From contig NZ_JAJVCN010000003.1 in NCBI RefSeq assembly GCF_021390435.2, positions 1,369,501 to 1,433,500 of the forward strand: DNA of 64,000 nucleotides, in the 5' to 3' direction. The notes beneath the pieces were generated by a model that saw only the letters and a list, made by a program, of their open reading frames with translations, searched no databases and had not been told where the DNA came from. Positions 33,573 to 42,604 of this stretch are shown here, piece by piece (positions within the stretch are counted from its first letter, which is position 1; each line of letters begins with the position of its first letter). The position numbers and the translations under genes were made by a program. This DNA is from Kibdelosporangium philippinense (GTDB lineage: Bacteria; Actinomycetota; Actinomycetes; Mycobacteriales; Pseudonocardiaceae).

Positions 33573-35297
33573 CTGCGCAACGAGTCGGACGAGGAGCACC
33601 CGCCCGCGCTGGATGAGAAGTCCGACGCGTGGCTGGTCGGTCGCGCCAGTGAACTACTGGCGATCACGCAGAGCGCGGGACTTGCCGAGCAGGTACAGAA
33701 CGTCGACGAGGTCGACCTCATGCTTGCCGAAGCCCAGCACCGCGGCGAGCCGCGGATGGTCGCGCAGCTTTTGCGTTCCGCCGTGGCGGTCCGGCTCACC
33801 ACATCCGGCCTCGCGCACACCGCTCAGCCCTTGCTCGACGAGATGATGCTGCACACCCGCAGGCATGGCCTGCTGGTGCTGGAAGCCGACGCGCACGCCC
33901 TGCTCGGCCGCCTGATGCTGATGGACGGCGCCGAGGACATCGCCTTGACCGAGGCCGCGGTCGCGCTGGCCATGCTCGACGACGACCTGCCCCCCGACGT
34001 GATGCTGGGCAGACGTAAGTGGGACATCCTGCTGGCGTCCACCCTGATGGATATCGGCCTCGTCCTGACCCAACTCGGTGTCTACGAGGAAGCCGACCAG
34101 GTGATGAACCGGGCAAGCCGGTGCATCAGAGACTCAGCCGGACCGCACCAGATCGCGGTCCACTTGATCCACCGGATCCGCCTGCTGGTCGGATGGGGAC
34201 TGCGCCTCGAACGCGTCGACCAGTCAGAAGTCGCACAGGAGAAGTTCGAGACCGCCGCGGCGATCTCACTGGCCGTCGAAGGCCCCTTCCGCGAATCGCT
34301 CTTCCCGCGCAAAGCCGACCAGTCCGCAGCCGAACAGGTTCCGGTCGTCGCCGCCGCGATCGCGCTCGCGCAACCGTCCGCTGAGCACGTCGAGCGGCTG
34401 TTCGAGATCAAACCGACCGCCAAGTACGCCCGTGAGTTGATCATCACGTCGGTCGCGTTGGCGCGCTGCCTCGAACAGACCGGCCTGGTCGCCGAAGCCG
34501 TCGATGTCCTCGCCGAAGCGCGGGAATTCCTGGTCGAGGACCCGTCCGAGCCGACGCTTCGGCTGTGCCTGATCCGTGAGTTCGCGCGCTTGTCCGGGCC
34601 GGATGGCGGCGAGCGCACCATGAGCGCGCTGGAGAGTTACGCGCAGGAGCTGGAAAGCCAGCTCTGGGAGATGCGCGAGTCGCGTAAGGCCACGCTGAAC
34701 ACTCGCCGGGAGCACGAGCGGCTGACCCGTAAGCACGGCGAGACCGAGAAGCAGGCGCTGCAGGACCCGTTGACCGGCCTGCCAAACCGTCGCGCGCTCG
34801 ACGACCGGCTCGAAGCGTTGTCCGCGAGCGCGAACAACCACCCGCTCGCCCTCGCGTTGGTCGACCTTGACGGGTTCAAGGAAGTGAACGACCAGTTCTC
34901 ACACGCCGAAGGTGACGACGTGCTGCGCGTGGTCGCAAGCACGGTGCGTGACGCCCTGCGCGGCGGGGACATGGTCGCGCGCTACGGCGGTGACGAGTTC
35001 GTCGTGCTGCTGCCGGGAGCGCCGCTGCACGCCGCCGAGGCCGCGTTGAACCGTGCCGTGACTGCGGTTTCCAAGCTCCCGCATGATCTTTCCCACGGTG
35101 TGACGTTGTCTGTCGGTGTGGTCGCGTTGCGTCAGAACGAGACCGCCGCGCGTGCGCTCGCGCGGGCCGATGCCGCGATGTACGAAGCGAAACGCAGCGG
35201 CGGCAACGGAGTCTCCGCGGTGACCATGAGCACCGAGACCGCGCAGTCAGGGCGAGTAGTAGACGACCCCGCGTGGGTCCTCCCGGAGGCAACGTAG
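33573..35297 (+). CDS. GGDEF diguanylate cyclase with helical (TPR-like) N-terminus
   Basis: Makes cyclic di-GMP from two GTP; soluble. C-terminal GGDEF domain about the last 170 residues: DPLTGLPNRRALDDRLEALS, VARYGGDEFVVLLPGAP with an intact GGDEF A-site, and an RGGD inhibitory-site motif five residues before it. The N-terminal two thirds are TPR-like helices (LLMDGAEDIALTEAAVALAM) leading into a coiled coil (MRESRKATLNTRREHERLTR). The first ATG is at 33720, but the frame is open and coding-like back to 33552 (SDAWLVGRASELLAITQSAG). The only plausible upstream initiator is CTG at 33573, seven bases after GGGGG. If that is wrong, start at 33720. Confidence 0.85.
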   Translation: MRNESDEEHPPALDEKSDAWLVGRASELLAITQSAGLAEQVQNVDEVDLMLAEAQHRGEPRMVAQLLRSAVAVRLTTSGLAHTAQPLLDEMMLHTRRHGLLVLEADAHALLGRLMLMDGAEDIALTEAAVALAMLDDDLPPDVMLGRRKWDILLASTLMDIGLVLTQLGVYEEADQVMNRASRCIRDSAGPHQIAVHLIHRIRLLVGWGLRLERVDQSEVAQEKFETAAAISLAVEGPFRESLFPRKADQSAAEQVPVVAAAIALAQPSAEHVERLFEIKPTAKYARELIITSVALARCLEQTGLVAEAVDVLAEAREFLVEDPSEPTLRLCLIREFARLSGPDGGERTMSALESYAQELESQLWEMRESRKATLNTRREHERLTRKHGETEKQALQDPLTGLPNRRALDDRLEALSASANNHPLALALVDLDGFKEVNDQFSHAEGDDVLRVVASTVRDALRGGDMVARYGGDEFVVLLPGAPLHAAEAALNRAVTAVSKLPHDLSHGVTLSVGVVALRQNETAARALARADAAMYEAKRSGGNGVSAVTMSTETAQSGRVVDDPAWVLPEAT

Positions 35298-35344
35298 GAT
35301 CGTTACCTGGTGTTATCCGAACGGATTCGGCAGGGAGATCGCTG

Positions 35345-36808
35345 ATGCCCCAGGGTGGGAACGCCCAGCTCAGCACCGTTGTACTCGCCGCTGGCGAGGG
35401 CACTCGGATGCGCTCGTCGACCCCCAAGGTGCTCCATCCGATCGCTGGCAGGCCGCTCGTCGAGCACGCCGTGCGCGCAGCCGCCGGGCTTGACCCGGAC
35501 CATCTCGTCGTCGTGGTCGGCCACGGCAGGGCTGCGGTCACCGAGCACCTCGAAGGCCTGGCGTCCGCATTGGACCGCAAGGTGACCACGGCCGTGCAGA
35601 CCGAGCAGAAGGGCACCGGTCACGCGGTGTCATGCGGTCTGTCGGAATTGCCGGGAACCTTGAGCGGCACCGTGATCGTCACGTACGGCGACGTGCCTTT
35701 GCTTGAGACGGAAACGCTTTCGGCATTACTCGCCGAACACTCCTCGTCCGGCAACGCGGTGACGGTGCTGACCGCGGTCGTCGGCGACCCCACCGGCTAC
35801 GGCCGGATCGTGCGTGACACCGACGGCGGCGTGACCTCGATCGTCGAGCACAAGGACGCCGACGAGGACCAGCTGGAGATCACCGAGATCAACTCGGGGA
35901 TCTACGCCTTCGACGCCGAAGTGCTCGTCGATGGTCTTTCCCGGATCCGCACCGACAACGCGCAGGGCGAGCTGTACCTCACCGACGTGCTGAGCATCGC
36001 CCGTGGCGACGGCCGCCGGGTCGGCGCGCTGGTGTGCGTCGACGCCTGGCAGGTCGAGGGCGTGAACGACCGCGTGCAACTGGCGAAGCTCGGCGCCGAG
36101 CTCAACCGCCGGATCCTGGACCGCTGGATGCGCGACGGGGTCACAGTGATCGACACCGGCAGCGTCTGGCTGGACGCCGGAGTCACGCTGGCCAGGGACG
36201 TCCTGCTCGAACAGGGAGTCCAACTGCGCGGTTCGACCAGCGTCGGCGAGGGCGCCACCATTGGTCCCGATACGACGCTGACCAACGTGACCGTGGCCGA
36301 GGGGGCGAAAGTCATTCGTACTCACGGCTCGGATTCCGCCATCGGCGCGGGTGCGTCGGTCGGTCCGTTCGCCTACCTGCGGCCAGGCACGTCACTCGGC
36401 GAGAAGGGCAAGATCGGCACCTTCGTCGAGGTGAAGAACTCCGAGATCGGCACGGGAACCAAGGTCCCGCACCTCTCGTACATCGGCGACGCGACGATCG
36501 GCGAATACAGCAACGTCGGCGCCGCAAGCGTCACCGTGAACTACGACGGTGTGAGCAAGAGTCGCACGACGATCGGCTCACACGTCCGCACCGGCTGCGA
36601 CAACATGTTCGTCGCCCCGGTGACGGTCGGCGACGGCGCATACAGTGGTGCCGGCACCGTGATCCGGCGGGACGTCCCGCCGGGCGCGCTCGCAGTTTCC
36701 GGCGGTCCGCAGCGCAATCTCGAAGGCTGGGTGGTTTCCCGGCGTCCGGGCACCGCGGCCGCTGAAGCGGCACTGGCCGCACAAAAGGTCGAGGAGCAGC
36801 AAACATGA
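35345..36808 (+). CDS. glmU: Bifunctional UDP-GlcNAc pyrophosphorylase / GlcN-1-P acetyltransferase
   Basis: Last two steps of UDP-GlcNAc synthesis for peptidoglycan and, in this group, mycothiol. About 487 residues. N-terminal uridyltransferase: VVLAAGEGTRMRSSTPKVLH, TEQKGTGHAV, TYGDVPLLETETL, EITEINSGIYAF. C-terminal left-handed beta-helix acetyltransferase: VGPFAYLRPGTSLGEKGKIG, FVEVKNSEIGTGTKVPHLSY, IGDATIGEYSNVGAASVTVN. A short Ala/Glu tail follows. ATG at 35345 with GGGAG upstream; the frame opens earlier at 35273 inside the GGDEF gene. Stop overlaps the prs ATG. Confidence 0.97.
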   Translation: MPQGGNAQLSTVVLAAGEGTRMRSSTPKVLHPIAGRPLVEHAVRAAAGLDPDHLVVVVGHGRAAVTEHLEGLASALDRKVTTAVQTEQKGTGHAVSCGLSELPGTLSGTVIVTYGDVPLLETETLSALLAEHSSSGNAVTVLTAVVGDPTGYGRIVRDTDGGVTSIVEHKDADEDQLEITEINSGIYAFDAEVLVDGLSRIRTDNAQGELYLTDVLSIARGDGRRVGALVCVDAWQVEGVNDRVQLAKLGAELNRRILDRWMRDGVTVIDTGSVWLDAGVTLARDVLLEQGVQLRGSTSVGEGATIGPDTTLTNVTVAEGAKVIRTHGSDSAIGAGASVGPFAYLRPGTSLGEKGKIGTFVEVKNSEIGTGTKVPHLSYIGDATIGEYSNVGAASVTVNYDGVSKSRTTIGSHVRTGCDNMFVAPVTVGDGAYSGAGTVIRRDVPPGALAVSGGPQRNLEGWVVSRRPGTAAAEAALAAQKVEEQQT

Positions 36809-37788
36809 ACGCCAAGTCCGGGACACCGAAGAAGCACCTGATGCTCTTCTCCGGCCGTGCTCACCCGGAGCTGGCCGAGGAAGTGGCGCGGGAGCTCAAC
36901 GTCGAGATCACGCCACAGGCTGCGTACGACTTCGCCAACGGCGAGATCTTCGTGCGCTTCAACGAGTCGGTACGCGGCACGGACGCGTTCGTGATCCAGT
37001 CGCACACCAGCCCGATCAACCAGTGGATCATGGAGCAGCTGCTGATGGTCGACGCGCTCAAGCGCGCGTCAGCCAAGCGGATCACCGTGATCATGCCGTT
37101 CTACGGCTACGCGCGGCAGGACAAGAAGCACAAGGGCCGCGAGCCCATCTCGGCCCGGCTGATCGCGGACATGTTCAAGACCGCGGGCGCGGACCGGATC
37201 ATGACGGTCGACCTGCACACCGCGCAGATCCAGGGTTTCTTCGACGGCCCGGTCGACCACCTGTTCGCGCAGAACATCCTGGCCGACCACATCAACAAGA
37301 CCTACGGCGACGCCGCGGACATCACCGTGGTCTCCCCGGACTCGGGCCGCGTGCGTCTCGCCGAGAAGTGGGCGACGCAGCTGGGTGACCGGCCGATCGC
37401 GTTCATCCACAAGACGCGCGACCCGCTGAAGCCCAACGAGGCCGTCGCCAACCGCGTCGTCGGTGAGGTCGCCGGGCGGCTGTGCGTGCTGGTCGACGAC
37501 ATGATCGACACCGGTGGCACGATCGTGAAGGCGTGTGACGCGCTGATCGACGCGGGTGCCTCGGACGTGGTGATCGCGGCGACGCACGGCATCCTGTCCG
37601 ACCCGGCCTCCGAGCGCCTGGCCAACTGCAAGGCACGTGAGGTCATCTTCACCAACACGCTGCCGATCCCCGAGGAGAAGCGCTTCCCCGGGCTGACCGT
37701 GCTGTCGATCGCGCCGCTGCTGGCCCGGGCGATCGAGGAGGTCTTCGAAGACGGCTCGGTCACCAGCCTCTTCGACGGAAACGCCTGA
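36805..37788 (+). CDS. prs: Ribose-phosphate pyrophosphokinase
   Basis: PRPP synthetase: ribose-5-P plus ATP to PRPP, feeding nucleotides, His, Trp and, in these bacteria, decaprenyl-phosphoryl-arabinose. 327 residues. Motifs: NESVRGTDAFVIQSHTSPIN, MPFYGYARQDKKHKGREPIS (catalytic Lys/Arg loop), VDLHTAQIQGFFDGPVDHL (metal-binding), VVSPDSGRVRLAEKWA and the PRPP loop VLVDDMIDTGGTIVKACDAL. ATGA overlap with glmU. A repeat hairpin starts 2 nt after the stop. Confidence 0.97.
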   Translation: MNAKSGTPKKHLMLFSGRAHPELAEEVARELNVEITPQAAYDFANGEIFVRFNESVRGTDAFVIQSHTSPINQWIMEQLLMVDALKRASAKRITVIMPFYGYARQDKKHKGREPISARLIADMFKTAGADRIMTVDLHTAQIQGFFDGPVDHLFAQNILADHINKTYGDAADITVVSPDSGRVRLAEKWATQLGDRPIAFIHKTRDPLKPNEAVANRVVGEVAGRLCVLVDDMIDTGGTIVKACDALIDAGASDVVIAATHGILSDPASERLANCKAREVIFTNTLPIPEEKRFPGLTVLSIAPLLARAIEEVFEDGSVTSLFDGNA

Positions 37789-37789
37789 T

Positions 37790-37845
37790 CAGACCTCGTG
37801 AGTGGTTAGTCGTGTTAGAACACGGATAACCACTCACGAGGTCTG
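37790..37845. terminator. Dispersed hairpin repeat, copy 1 (prs terminator)
   Basis: 19-nt perfect arms (37790-37808 and 37827-37845) containing CCTCGTGAGTGGTTA and its complement, then a GT/GA internal loop and an inner stem cgtgtt/aacacg. Two bases after the prs stop. Same family as 48768-48821 and 59291-59338. A bidirectional terminator is likely. Confidence 0.85.
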
Positions 37846-38066
37846 ATGTTGTCGGGACAACGCTGCTCCAACATCGGCCAGATCCGGGAATCCTCCATGT
37901 GGTGGTGATGGTGCGACGAAGTGGTGACCGAGGCGATGTGGTCGGCGACGAGCTCGGCACGGTCCTTCCTGGTGGTGTTGATGACCAGACCGGCGGCGAG
38001 CAGGAATTCGCGCCGGAACATCCGGTGCACCATCGCCATCTCACGGCCGTCGAAATAGGCGGCCAT
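37846..38066 (-). pseudogene. Hemerythrin-domain protein remnant
   Basis: Reads MAAYFDGREMAMVHRMFRRE, LVADHIASVTTSSHHHHHME and DSRIWPMLEQRCPDNI, the first part of an HHE (hemerythrin-like) cation-binding domain. Normal members continue for another 100 or more residues with further His/Glu ligands; here the frame runs into the hairpin repeat (copy 1) and stops at once. The 3' part is therefore missing, and the gene is most likely dead. Between prs and rplY. Confidence 0.65.
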
Positions 38067-38350
38067 GCCGTGCGGTGTTGCCCTCGATCCAGCGGAAAAC
38101 CGCTGGTGACGCGCTGGACGGCGGAAGCTCGCCCGCACGTGGACCCCGGTCATTGTGCCGACGTAGCCGGGACCCCCGGTGTTCGCGGGTTGAAGCTGGC
38201 GTAAACTATCCGGGTTGTCTCGGCGAGGCCGGGTTCTTTGAAGAACTTGGCGTGATCGACGCGGCTGGGTTGGTAGCCGTGTGTCTTCACGCCTGCCTCC
38301 GCCGCGGTGACGACCCCACTTAGCCTTTTGTGTTGAAGGAGAGCATCACC

Positions 38351-38959
38351 GTGTCCGAGGTCCGTCTTGCCGCCGAATCGCGTACCGAATTCGGCAAGGG
38401 CGCCGCACGCCGTACCCGCCGCGCCGGCAAGATCCCCGCGGTGCTCTACGGCCACGGTTCCGACCCGAAGCACCTGGCTCTGCCGGCGCTCGAGTTCGCC
38501 CGTGTCGTCCGTGAGCACGGCCAGAACGCCGTACTGACGCTGGATGTCGACTCGAAGTCCGAGCTGGCGCTGACCAAGACCGTCACCACCCACCCGATCA
38601 AGAACTACATCGAGCACGTCGACCTGCTGCTGGTGCAACGCGGTGAGAAGGTCAGCGTCGAGGTTCCGGTCGTGCTGACCGGTGACCCGGCCGCCTCCAC
38701 CCTGGTCACCCAGGACCTGACCACGATCACCGTCGAGGTCGAGGCGCTGCACATCCCCGAGCAGATCGAGCTGTCGATCGAAGGCGCCGAGGCAGGCACC
38801 CAGATCACCGCTGCCGACGTCAAGCTGCCGCGGGGCGCCACCCTGGCGACCGACCCCGAGGCCCTGGTCGTCGCGGTCAACCCGGCCCCGACCGCCCAGC
38901 AGCTCGAAGGCGACACCGGCGAGGCCCCGGCCGAAGAGCCTGCCGACGAAGAGGCCTGA
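38351..38959 (+). CDS. rplY: 50S ribosomal protein L25/general stress protein Ctc
   Basis: Binds 5S rRNA in the large ribosomal subunit. About 202 residues, the long CTC form with an N-terminal L25 domain (RLAAESRTEFGKGAARRTRR, GKIPAVLYGHGSDPKHLALP) and a C-terminal TL5-type domain (VDLLLVQRGEKVSVEVPVVL, HIPEQIELSIEGAEAGTQIT), ending in an acidic tail. GTG at 38351 with AAGGAG upstream; an earlier TTG at 38330 is less likely. Six bp before pth, as in mycobacteria. Confidence 0.96.
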   Translation: MSEVRLAAESRTEFGKGAARRTRRAGKIPAVLYGHGSDPKHLALPALEFARVVREHGQNAVLTLDVDSKSELALTKTVTTHPIKNYIEHVDLLLVQRGEKVSVEVPVVLTGDPAASTLVTQDLTTITVEVEALHIPEQIELSIEGAEAGTQITAADVKLPRGATLATDPEALVVAVNPAPTAQQLEGDTGEAPAEEPADEEA

Positions 38960-38965
38960 TCAGTC

Positions 38966-39550
38966 ATGAGCGAAGGGCCGGGAACCGTGGTCATCGTCGG
39001 CCTCGGCAATCCCGGCCCTCGCTATGCCGCCAACCGGCACAACGTCGGCTCGATGGTGCTCGACGAGCTGGGTGACCGGGTAGGCGGAAAGTTCAAGGCC
39101 CACAAGGGTCTCGCCGACGTCCTCGAAGGACGACTCGGCACCAGGCGGGTAGTGCTGATGAAGCCCCGCTCGTTCATGAACGTCTCCGGCGGCCCGGTTT
39201 CCGGGGTGGCCAAGTTCTTCAAGGCGGATCCGGCGGACATCGTCGTGCTCTACGACGAACTGGACCTGCCATTCGGCACCGTGCGCCTGAAGCTCGGCGG
39301 CGGCGAAAACGGCCACAACGGCCTGCGGTCCATCTCAAAGTCCTTGGGTACAAAGGAATATCACCGGGTTCGGATCGGCATCGGCCGCCCACCCGGCCGG
39401 ATGGACCCAGCGGACTTCGTGCTCAAGGACTTCTCGGTCATCGAACGCAAAGAGCTGCCGTTCGTGTTCGACCGCGCGGCCGACGCGACGGAAGCCCTGA
39501 TCAGCCACGGCCTGGAGGCCGCGCAGAACACGTTCCACGCCTTGAGCTAG
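38966..39550 (+). CDS. pth: Peptidyl-tRNA hydrolase
   Basis: Recycles peptidyl-tRNA dropped by ribosomes. 194 residues. Motifs: VGLGNPGPRYAANRHNVGSM with the catalytic His and Asn, MKPRSFMNVSGGPVSGVAKF, LYDELDLPFGTVRLKLGGGE with the Asp, NGHNGLRSISKSLGTKEYHR and RIGIGRPPGRMDPADFVLKD. Cotranscribed with rplY. Its stop overlaps by three bases the stop of the convergent Dabb gene. Confidence 0.97.
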   Translation: MSEGPGTVVIVGLGNPGPRYAANRHNVGSMVLDELGDRVGGKFKAHKGLADVLEGRLGTRRVVLMKPRSFMNVSGGPVSGVAKFFKADPADIVVLYDELDLPFGTVRLKLGGGENGHNGLRSISKSLGTKEYHRVRIGIGRPPGRMDPADFVLKDFSVIERKELPFVFDRAADATEALISHGLEAAQNTFHALS

Positions 39551-39942
39551 AGCCGCACCTCGGGGATCGTGGCCATCAGCGCACCCAGCTCGGGGTAGTC
39601 CTCGAACTTCTTGCGAGCCATCGCCGTGATCTTCTCGCTGAGCCCCGGATCAAGGTCGTCGGACAACCGAACCCCGGCGAGTCGCCCCAGGTGCGGAAAG
39701 ATCTGCCACTCGCCGTCGATGTTCACCGGGTCGTACAGGTAGCGCTCGAGTGCCGCCAAGTCCTCGATCCCGACGCAGTAGGCGTGCGTGTAGCCCGCCG
39801 CCGGGTCCCCGAGATCCTGGCCGGCCGTGCCGAACAACGTCGACGGCATGGACGCGGTTCGCCTCATCAGCGCGAGGACCTTCTCTTTGTCCGCGTCGGA
39901 TGTCCCGTCCTTGAAGCTGAACCGCAGCATGTGAACGATCAC
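39547..39942 (-). CDS. Dabb (stress-responsive A/B barrel) protein
   Basis: Dimeric alpha/beta-barrel domain protein, 131 residues. The N-terminal beta strand MIVHMLRFSFKDGTSDADKE and the middle YTHAYCVGIEDLAALERYLY DPVN pattern (split here) are typical of Dabb. Members are small ligand-binding or cyclase-like proteins; no specific substrate can be assigned. Overlaps the pth stop tail to tail. The C-terminus (KITAMARKKFEDYPELGALM) extends beyond the core domain. Confidence 0.75.
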   Translation of the reverse strand: MIVHMLRFSFKDGTSDADKEKVLALMRRTASMPSTLFGTAGQDLGDPAAGYTHAYCVGIEDLAALERYLYDPVNIDGEWQIFPHLGRLAGVRLSDDLDPGLSEKITAMARKKFEDYPELGALMATIPEVRL

Positions 39943-40015
39943 GCCAGCCTCCCCTTGATTGACCCCATAAGGTCAACATACTGATCATTGAGGAAGCGGG
40001 TCGCCAAGCCGACAG

Positions 40016-40822
40016 TCAGGCTGGCGGCACCAACTCGAAGTAGCGCTTTGTATATCCCGCAAGCGGAATCCTCCGCCACATTCCCAGCAACAAGTCCGAC
40101 GCCGTACCGCTGACCTCAAGCAGGACTGGCCCGCTGCCTTCGCCGAGCCGGATCTCGTCGCCTTCGACCTGCACGGTCCAGTCGCCGGGGCCATCGGTCT
40201 GGCGGAACCGGAACCGCTCCCCCGACCCCGCGGGAGCGTTCACGATCCCCCGTCGGAATGGCGCCATGAACTGGAAATGCAGGCCGATCGCGTCCACAGC
40301 GAGCTCAGTGTCGATCGGTTTGGCCGCTCCGACGGCGTTCTCGGCATCCCATCGGTGCACGGCGGCTTCCAAAGTCTGCGCCCGCAGCCAGAAATCCACG
40401 GTGTGCTCCGGCGACCATGTCCAAGTCGGCTCATCAAGGGAAGTGGAGGCGAACAGGTCCGCCAGCTCCGAAGCGCCCGAAGCGAACCAGTCGACCAGCG
40501 AGACAGGCACCGGGCCACGGTTGGGTTCGTGCTGTGGCATCGGCCAGCCTGAAGTGTCCGCGGGCAGCCCCAGGTACTTCAGGTCACGATGATCCGGTGG
40601 CGTCGAATGCCGTCCTGCCACGGTGAGGATCACGTACCGCTGGACACTTCCCAGGTGTGCCACCAGATCGGCCACCGACCAGTCGGGGCATGACGGCACT
40701 AAAGGCGTCTCGTCCGCGCCGACTGACCGCCGGGCCGCGGCCTCGAACGCAGCGCACTCGTGCCGAAACCGGGAAAGATAGTCCACCCCAAGATCATTCC
40801 ACGGTTCCGGCACTCCGGGCAC
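40016..40822 (-). CDS. Maleylpyruvate isomerase family mycothiol-dependent enzyme
   Basis: DinB/MDMPI four-helix-bundle protein, 268 residues (256 if the GTG at 40786 is used). N-terminal domain with LVPSCPDWSVADLVAHLGSV and metal-ligand-type His; QTLEAAVHRWDAENAVGAAK holds the His/Asp motif of mycothiol-dependent isomerases. C-terminal domain of the MDMPI_C type: IRLGEGSGPVLLEVSGTASD and LLLGMWRRIPLAGYTKRYFE. Supports a mycothiol-making actinobacterium. Reaction unknown. A perfect terminator hairpin lies between it and the upstream-strand FAAL gene. Confidence 0.85.
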   Translation of the reverse strand: MPGVPEPWNDLGVDYLSRFRHECAAFEAAARRSVGADETPLVPSCPDWSVADLVAHLGSVQRYVILTVAGRHSTPPDHRDLKYLGLPADTSGWPMPQHEPNRGPVPVSLVDWFASGASELADLFASTSLDEPTWTWSPEHTVDFWLRAQTLEAAVHRWDAENAVGAAKPIDTELAVDAIGLHFQFMAPFRRGIVNAPAGSGERFRFRQTDGPGDWTVQVEGDEIRLGEGSGPVLLEVSGTASDLLLGMWRRIPLAGYTKRYFELVPPA

Positions 40823-40843
40823 GGCCGTCCGGGAACCGCCCGG

Positions 40844-40876
40844 GTTGGTGAAGCCGGTCTGGCCGGCTTCACCAAC
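40844..40876 (-). terminator. Terminator hairpin after the acyl-AMP ligase
   Basis: Perfect 14-bp stem gttggtgaagccgg/ccggcttcaccaac with loop tctgg, 15 nt beyond the stop of the minus-strand FAAL gene. No U-tract. Confidence 0.8.
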
Positions 40877-40891
40877 GGGCGAACTGTCTGA

Positions 40892-42556
40892 TCAGGACTC
40901 GTTCTTGCGAATGCTCTCCGCCAACTGCTCTCCGGCCGCAGCCCGGCGCAACTTCCCAGACGGCGTCTTGGGCAACGATCCTGGCGACAGCACGAGCACT
41001 GCCACCGGCCGGGCCTCGACAGCGTCGAACACGCGGGCGGCGACTTCCTTACGCAGCCTGGCTTCCTCGGCCGAGTCACCGGCCAGTTTGGACTCCACGA
41101 CCACCGCGAACCGTTCCCGCCTGCTGCCTGCGTCCAGCCGGACCGCGACCGCGTTGCCCGCACGGACGCCTTCCACGCCCGTCGCGGCGCGTTCGATATC
41201 CGTCGGGTAGATGTTGCGGCCACCGAGGATGATCACGTCCTTTTCCCGGCCGCACACCACGATCTCGCCATCGATCGTGTATCCGATGTCTCCTGTGGAC
41301 ATCCAGCCTTCGGCGTCCTGAATGGACTTCGGGCCGTCCACGGTCAGATATCCGGGAGTCACCGACGAACCGCGCAACTGGATCTCGCCGACCTCACGGT
41401 TGCCCCGGATCTCGCCTTCAGGGTTGATGATCCGCGCCTCGATGCCCGGCAAAGCCTTGCCAAGCACGGCAAACGACCGGACGCCCGCCGCGGGCGAGAC
41501 CGGAACCGCGAGTCGGTCAACCTCAAGCGCATGCGGGTCGATGTAGTCCAAAGTCAAACCGGTGAACAGCGGCGCGAACGAAACCGCCAACGTGCATTCC
41601 GCCATTCCATAAGCCGGAAAAACGCACTCTGGCGGCATGTTGAACCGCGCACCCGCGTCAGTGAAGCCCTTCACCGCGGCCGCGTCGATCGGTTCGGCGC
41701 CGTTCAAAGCCAGTCGCAGCGTCGAAAGGTCGTAGGCGCCGTCCTCAGCGTTGCCCATTCGGCGGCCGACCATGGCGTACGCGAAGTTCGGCGCGGCCGT
41801 GATCGTGGCGCGGTAACGGCTGATCAGGTCCATCCACAGCAAAGGCGCGCGCAGGAAGTCCGGCGGCGTCACCTTCACCAGGTCAATGCCGAGGGTCATC
41901 GGGGTTGTCAGGAAGCCGACCATGCCCATGTCGTGGAACAGCGGGAGCCACGACACCATCGTGTCGTTCTCCCAGTCCAGCGCGGCCTTCTCGGACATTG
42001 CCTCGATGTTCGCGAAAAGGTTGCCGTGCGTGATGCGCACAGCCTTCGGGTCAGCCGTCGAGCCGCTTGTCAGCTGCAGCAACGCGTGTACGTCCTCGCC
42101 GACCTGGACCGGTTCGGCCAGTGGCGTTCCGTCGACAAGATCCGTCAGCAGCCGGTACGGGATGCTGTGCTGGGTCAGCACCGGCGCGAGCTGGTCGAAC
42201 GGCGCGCCGAGCAGCACCAGCTTGGAATCGATCATGTCGAGGACCTTCAGGGTGTCCTCCGCCCACACCGCCAGATCCGTCCGCGGCGTTGGCTGGTGCA
42301 GCATTGTCACGCTGCCGCCGGACAACCAGACCGCTTGGATCGCCGGTGCGATCAGCACGGGATCAGCCGCGAGCACAGCGACCGCGCTCTGCGCACCGAG
42401 ACCGCCTTCGACCAACGCGCCCGCCATCTTGCGGGCTTCCTGGTGCACCTGCGCCCACGTCCGGCGAACGGGATCGCCGGGTTCCCCGGTGACGATCCCT
42501 TTGACCTGGCCGCGGGTGGCGGCATTGCCCAGCAGGGCGTCCACGAACCGACTCAT
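40892..42556 (-). CDS. Fatty-acyl-AMP ligase (FAAL-like), Pks16-position homologue
   Basis: Adenylates long-chain acyl groups, typically for loading onto carrier proteins. 554 residues. Motifs: LLQLTSGSTADPKAVRITHG (P-loop), VSWLPLFHDMGMVGFLTTPM (FAAL-type), FPAYGMAECTLAVSF, GWMSTGDIGYTIDGEIVVCG, REKDVIILGGRNIYPTDIER and SLPKTPSGKLRRAAA with the catalytic Lys. Place between pth and ispE equals Rv1013 (pks16) in M. tuberculosis. ATG at 42556 preferred over TTG at 42565; TAGATT seven bases before it suggests a leaderless mRNA. No carrier or PKS gene nearby. Confidence 0.9.
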   Translation of the reverse strand: MSRFVDALLGNAATRGQVKGIVTGEPGDPVRRTWAQVHQEARKMAGALVEGGLGAQSAVAVLAADPVLIAPAIQAVWLSGGSVTMLHQPTPRTDLAVWAEDTLKVLDMIDSKLVLLGAPFDQLAPVLTQHSIPYRLLTDLVDGTPLAEPVQVGEDVHALLQLTSGSTADPKAVRITHGNLFANIEAMSEKAALDWENDTMVSWLPLFHDMGMVGFLTTPMTLGIDLVKVTPPDFLRAPLLWMDLISRYRATITAAPNFAYAMVGRRMGNAEDGAYDLSTLRLALNGAEPIDAAAVKGFTDAGARFNMPPECVFPAYGMAECTLAVSFAPLFTGLTLDYIDPHALEVDRLAVPVSPAAGVRSFAVLGKALPGIEARIINPEGEIRGNREVGEIQLRGSSVTPGYLTVDGPKSIQDAEGWMSTGDIGYTIDGEIVVCGREKDVIILGGRNIYPTDIERAATGVEGVRAGNAVAVRLDAGSRRERFAVVVESKLAGDSAEEARLRKEVAARVFDAVEARPVAVLVLSPGSLPKTPSGKLRRAAAGEQLAESIRKNES

Positions 42557-42604
42557 AGCGCCCAATCTAATTGGTCCTGGCTGGTTACTACCGACAACGA
42601 CCCG

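Noticed and set aside
37760..38044. 94-residue minus-strand frame over the prs hairpin
   Set aside because: Wrong frame relative to the hemerythrin-like homology and overlaps prs.
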